Below are positions 62,126 through 64,000 of a DNA stretch of 64,000 bases, piece by piece. The notes under the pieces were generated by a model, which saw only the letters and a list, made by a program, of their open reading frames with translations, was not told the origin of the DNA and ran no database searches. The stretch is from Roseofilum casamattae BLCC-M143 (lineage in GTDB: Bacteria; Cyanobacteriota; Cyanobacteriia; Cyanobacteriales; Desertifilaceae): the NCBI RefSeq assembly GCF_030068455.1, contig NZ_JAQOSQ010000002.1, positions 248,001 to 312,000 of the forward strand, in the 5' to 3' direction. The position numbers were made by a program, and so were the translations under genes. Position 1 is the first letter of the stretch; the number at the start of each line of letters is the position of its first letter.

Positions 62126-63253
62126 ATGAGCAGGATAGAACAACTGGAACAAGAGTGGCGAGAGCGCCTGGAGCAGGAATGTCCCGAGTATTCTCGGGAG
62201 GTTCATCAGAGTATTATGAGTTGGTTGTTGGGCAAAGATCCCAATCGGTTGCTGGATTTAAATCTCCCAGAATGGAATATTGCGATCGCAGCTATGGATT
62301 ATCGATATCGCATTTTACAACAGCGATATTTGGGCGTGGCTCCCGAGATGGCCTACAAGCAACTGATGAAGCGATTGGCCAGTTTATTTCTAATTCGCAA
62401 TAAAATTCGTACTTGGGTGGCTCTCAGTCGCGATCGCCAGCGCAGCGTGGTAGATGTTTTGCAAGAAGTGATTCAGGAATTGTTGCAGAGCGATCGCTAC
62501 CTACAGCAGCAAATGGCCTTAATTCAAGAATGTACCCCACAACGTTGGCTGCAAAATACCCTGATTTTGTCCACATTGGAAGAATATTGTTTACGTCCCA
62601 TTCGCAATCAACCTCTGTTGCTTTATCGTTTTCTGAATTATTTGCGCCGTACCCAACGGGGGGGAATGACTAATATTCCCACCGGTAATTTAGTGCGCTT
62701 AATTTCGGAAGAACTCACCTCTGACGAGTCCGACGGGCCGATTAGTTTACTCGATCGCCAGGCGATCGCCGAATACCAAGATACCGAAGTATTTCTGCAA
62801 CAACAGCAATCTCGACAAGCCGTGGCCGAAGAGTTTGAAGCGTACTTGCGAAAAACCCTAGGAGAAGAAGCTGCCCGATGGTTCCGGCTCTATCTCCAAG
62901 GCCGCTCTCAAGAAGAGATTGCCACCATTATGAACATGCCGATTAAACCTATCTATCGGTTGCGAGAAAAAGTTGGGTATCATGCGATTCGCATTTTTGC
63001 CGTGAAATACCGTCCGGAACTCGTCGCCCATTGGTTGGAAATTTCTCTATCTGAATCCAGTTTGGGTCTAACTCCTAGCCAATGGCAAACCTATTTGGAT
63101 AGTCTCACCCCCGATCAACAACAGTTGCTCGACTTGTTGAAAAGTAACATTCCTCCCGATAAAATTGCCGAAATTCTCGAATGTAAGACCAGCCAAGTTA
63201 TTGCAGAATGGAGTAAGCTGTATTTAGCTGCCCAGTCTCTACGCAACGCTTGA
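62126..63253 (+). CDS. HetZ-related protein
   Basis: A 375-residue protein resembling HetZ and its paralogues. It has LLGKDPNRLLDLNLPEWNIAIAAMDYRYRILQQRYL (about residues 33-68), RNKIRTWVALSRDRQRSVVDVLQEVIQELL (about 92-121) and a YRFLNYLRRTQRGGMT segment. A C-terminal part has a LuxR/sigma-like helix-turn-helix (QEEIATIMNMPIKPIYRLREKVGYHAI, about 259-285). HetZ controls heterocyst patterning in Anabaena, but relatives also occur in filamentous and unicellular strains without heterocysts, where they may act in cell-division or filament control. It follows the GNAT gene by 12 bases, so they are likely co-expressed. Confidence 0.7.
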   Translation: MSRIEQLEQEWRERLEQECPEYSREVHQSIMSWLLGKDPNRLLDLNLPEWNIAIAAMDYRYRILQQRYLGVAPEMAYKQLMKRLASLFLIRNKIRTWVALSRDRQRSVVDVLQEVIQELLQSDRYLQQQMALIQECTPQRWLQNTLILSTLEEYCLRPIRNQPLLLYRFLNYLRRTQRGGMTNIPTGNLVRLISEELTSDESDGPISLLDRQAIAEYQDTEVFLQQQQSRQAVAEEFEAYLRKTLGEEAARWFRLYLQGRSQEEIATIMNMPIKPIYRLREKVGYHAIRIFAVKYRPELVAHWLEISLSESSLGLTPSQWQTYLDSLTPDQQQLLDLLKSNIPPDKIAEILECKTSQVIAEWSKLYLAAQSLRNA

Positions 63254-63567
63254 TGCATTCTCTGATTAGCGCTCTTCATCCAGCGCTCACTCAAATCATC
63301 TAAGATCGAGCATTGGGGTGTACTGGCTACTTTGGGTGTGTCTGGAGACAAGATTAACCAAATTCATAAATGATATAGTGCGTGGAATGCAGTCCTTAGG
63401 CGTGCTGGATTAAAAACTCTCCTAAGCCTCTATTCGTCATGCTATATCAATTGCCGTAGTTTGGGGATAAGAACCCACTATGTCTCGAGCAAGTCTTCTC
63501 AAGCAAGTATTATAAAACACTTGTTTTTTTTGGCATGACCATTTCTCATCGATCGTCAGCACCTGTT
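63254..63567. other. Gene-free stretch of 314 bases
   Basis: Between the HetZ-related gene and the final partial gene I find no frame, hairpin with T-run, or repeat that I can support. A short T-rich tract (TTGTTTTTTTTGG near 63522) and TATAAT-like strings occur, so the promoter of the last gene may be here. Confidence 0.4.
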
Positions 63568-64000
63568 ATGAGTATATCCCTTTCTTCTCCCTCTTTATCC
63601 AGCCTAGATATAAATGTTGATTCTTTATTCCCCCTGATCGATCGCCTTCTCTCCTTTGAAGCCTGCTTGTATCATCAGGTGCTACCCTTGAGTTTAGAAG
63701 GCAGCAGCTTGCGTTTGGGAATGGTCGATCTCGATGACACGAGTGCTCTGGACTATTGCCGCCAAATTTTGTCATACTTGCACTGTTCCGTAGTCGCCCA
63801 GCATATTTCTACGGATCTGCATCAGTCCATGTTAAAAGCTTACCTCAATCACGTTAGTTCCCAGTCTCATCTTCCATCCGCCTTACCCGAACCTATAGCG
63901 TCTCCCTCTAACGTTGAGGCAACGCAAACCGAGGAAGACATGCAAGTCTCCCAAGAAACGGCGAACCAGGTCTTCGAGCATTGGCCGGAGCGACCGACCT
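63568..64000 (+). CDS. Partial gene, GspE/PilB N-terminal-like domain, cut by window end
   Basis: An ATG at 63568 opens a frame of at least 144 codons that runs off the window end. The start reads MSISLSSPSLSSLDINVDSL. Residues about 19-98 (LFPLIDRLLSFEACLYHQVL, LRLGMVDLDDTSALDYCRQI, LSYLHCSVVAQHISTDLHQ) have the pattern of the MshEN-like N-terminal domain of type II secretion/type IV pilus ATPases, where the hydrophobic LRLGMVDLDD strand-turn is common. A Pro/Ser/Glu-rich linker follows. Cyanobacteria have several non-ATPase proteins with this domain. Without the rest, the role cannot be fixed. Confidence 0.55.
   Translation, partial: MSISLSSPSLSSLDINVDSLFPLIDRLLSFEACLYHQVLPLSLEGSSLRLGMVDLDDTSALDYCRQILSYLHCSVVAQHISTDLHQSMLKAYLNHVSSQSHLPSALPEPIASPSNVEATQTEEDMQVSQETANQVFEHWPERPT

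Noticed and set aside
1-64000. tRNA, rRNA and riboswitch candidates
   Set aside because: I read the gene gaps for T-loop-like GGTTCGA strings, cobalamin-type boxes and long conserved stems, and found none that form a full structure. Absence by eye is not proof.

Overview
The window is chromosomal DNA from a cyanobacterium. The evidence is the very frequent HIP1 octamer GCGATCGC, ndhM (a subunit specific to the cyanobacterial/plastid NDH-1 complex), the regulator RpaB, a HetZ-related protein, a run of cyanobacteria-typical DUF families (DUF3318, DUF3119, DUF3086, DUF928), and hormogonium-polysaccharide (Hps)-like glycosyltransferases and ligases. The Hps-like genes point to a filamentous, gliding type. 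The genus cannot be fixed from the sequence. No rRNA, tRNA, CRISPR array or intact transposase was found. Bases 1-233 hold no gene that I can support.

Layout. (1) 0.2-7 kb: small cyanobacterial genes, a sugar-acid kinase, a KTSC protein, two tandem coiled-coil paralogues, the wreck of a DUF4241 gene, a DUF3318/proline-rich pair with a 1-base overlap, a CNT nucleoside transporter and ndhM. (2) 7-11 kb: an HpsL-like ligase with two glycosyltransferases. A second HpsL-like protein and a third glycosyltransferase lie at 22.7-27.4 kb, separated from the first set by housekeeping genes. (3) 11-23 kb: a large RTX surface protein, HU, cobD, rpaB, the fatty-acid set plsX-fabH-fabD, a PstS-like binding protein and a TgpA-like transglutaminase. 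(4) 24-38.7 kb: proS, a two-kinase hybrid signalling operon, a FAD monooxygenase, a GH57 glycosidase, a DUF928 protein, and the cluster MlaE permease-DUF3119-DUF3086-plsY. (5) 38.9-45.2 kb, minus strand: an operon DUF928 -> CHASE2 hybrid histidine kinase -> TPR-CHAT protease-like protein. (6) 46.2-54.0 kb, plus strand: five co-directional genes for phenylalanine ammonia-lyase, CoA ligase, O-methyltransferase, ThDP-dependent carboligase and an atypical ketosynthase III. (7) 54.4-57.4 kb: a filamentous-haemagglutinin-like TpsA exoprotein, followed by a graveyard of IS and MITE fragments. (8) 58.2-64 kb: gshB, grxC, tpiA, a divergent sigma-70-like protein, a GNAT acetyltransferase, a HetZ-related protein and a partial gene cut by the window end.

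The most exciting part is 46.2-54.0 kb. The gene set (ammonia-lyase, acyl-CoA ligase, ThDP enzyme, KASIII-like enzyme) matches what I recall of furanolide (cyanobacterin-type) biosynthesis. The ammonia-lyase here carries the Phe-Leu selectivity pair of phenylalanine enzymes, and the ketosynthase has Asn where FabH has its catalytic His, so it is unlikely to be an ordinary fatty-acid enzyme. The cluster is flanked by MITE/REP-like repeats and lies in a stretch almost free of HIP1, which suggests later acquisition. It sits between a CHAT/CHASE2/DUF928 operon and a TpsA exoprotein, a combination that may itself be a surface-sensing system. The CHASE2 kinase of that operon has a receiver domain that lacks its phospho-acceptor Asp and its conserved Lys.
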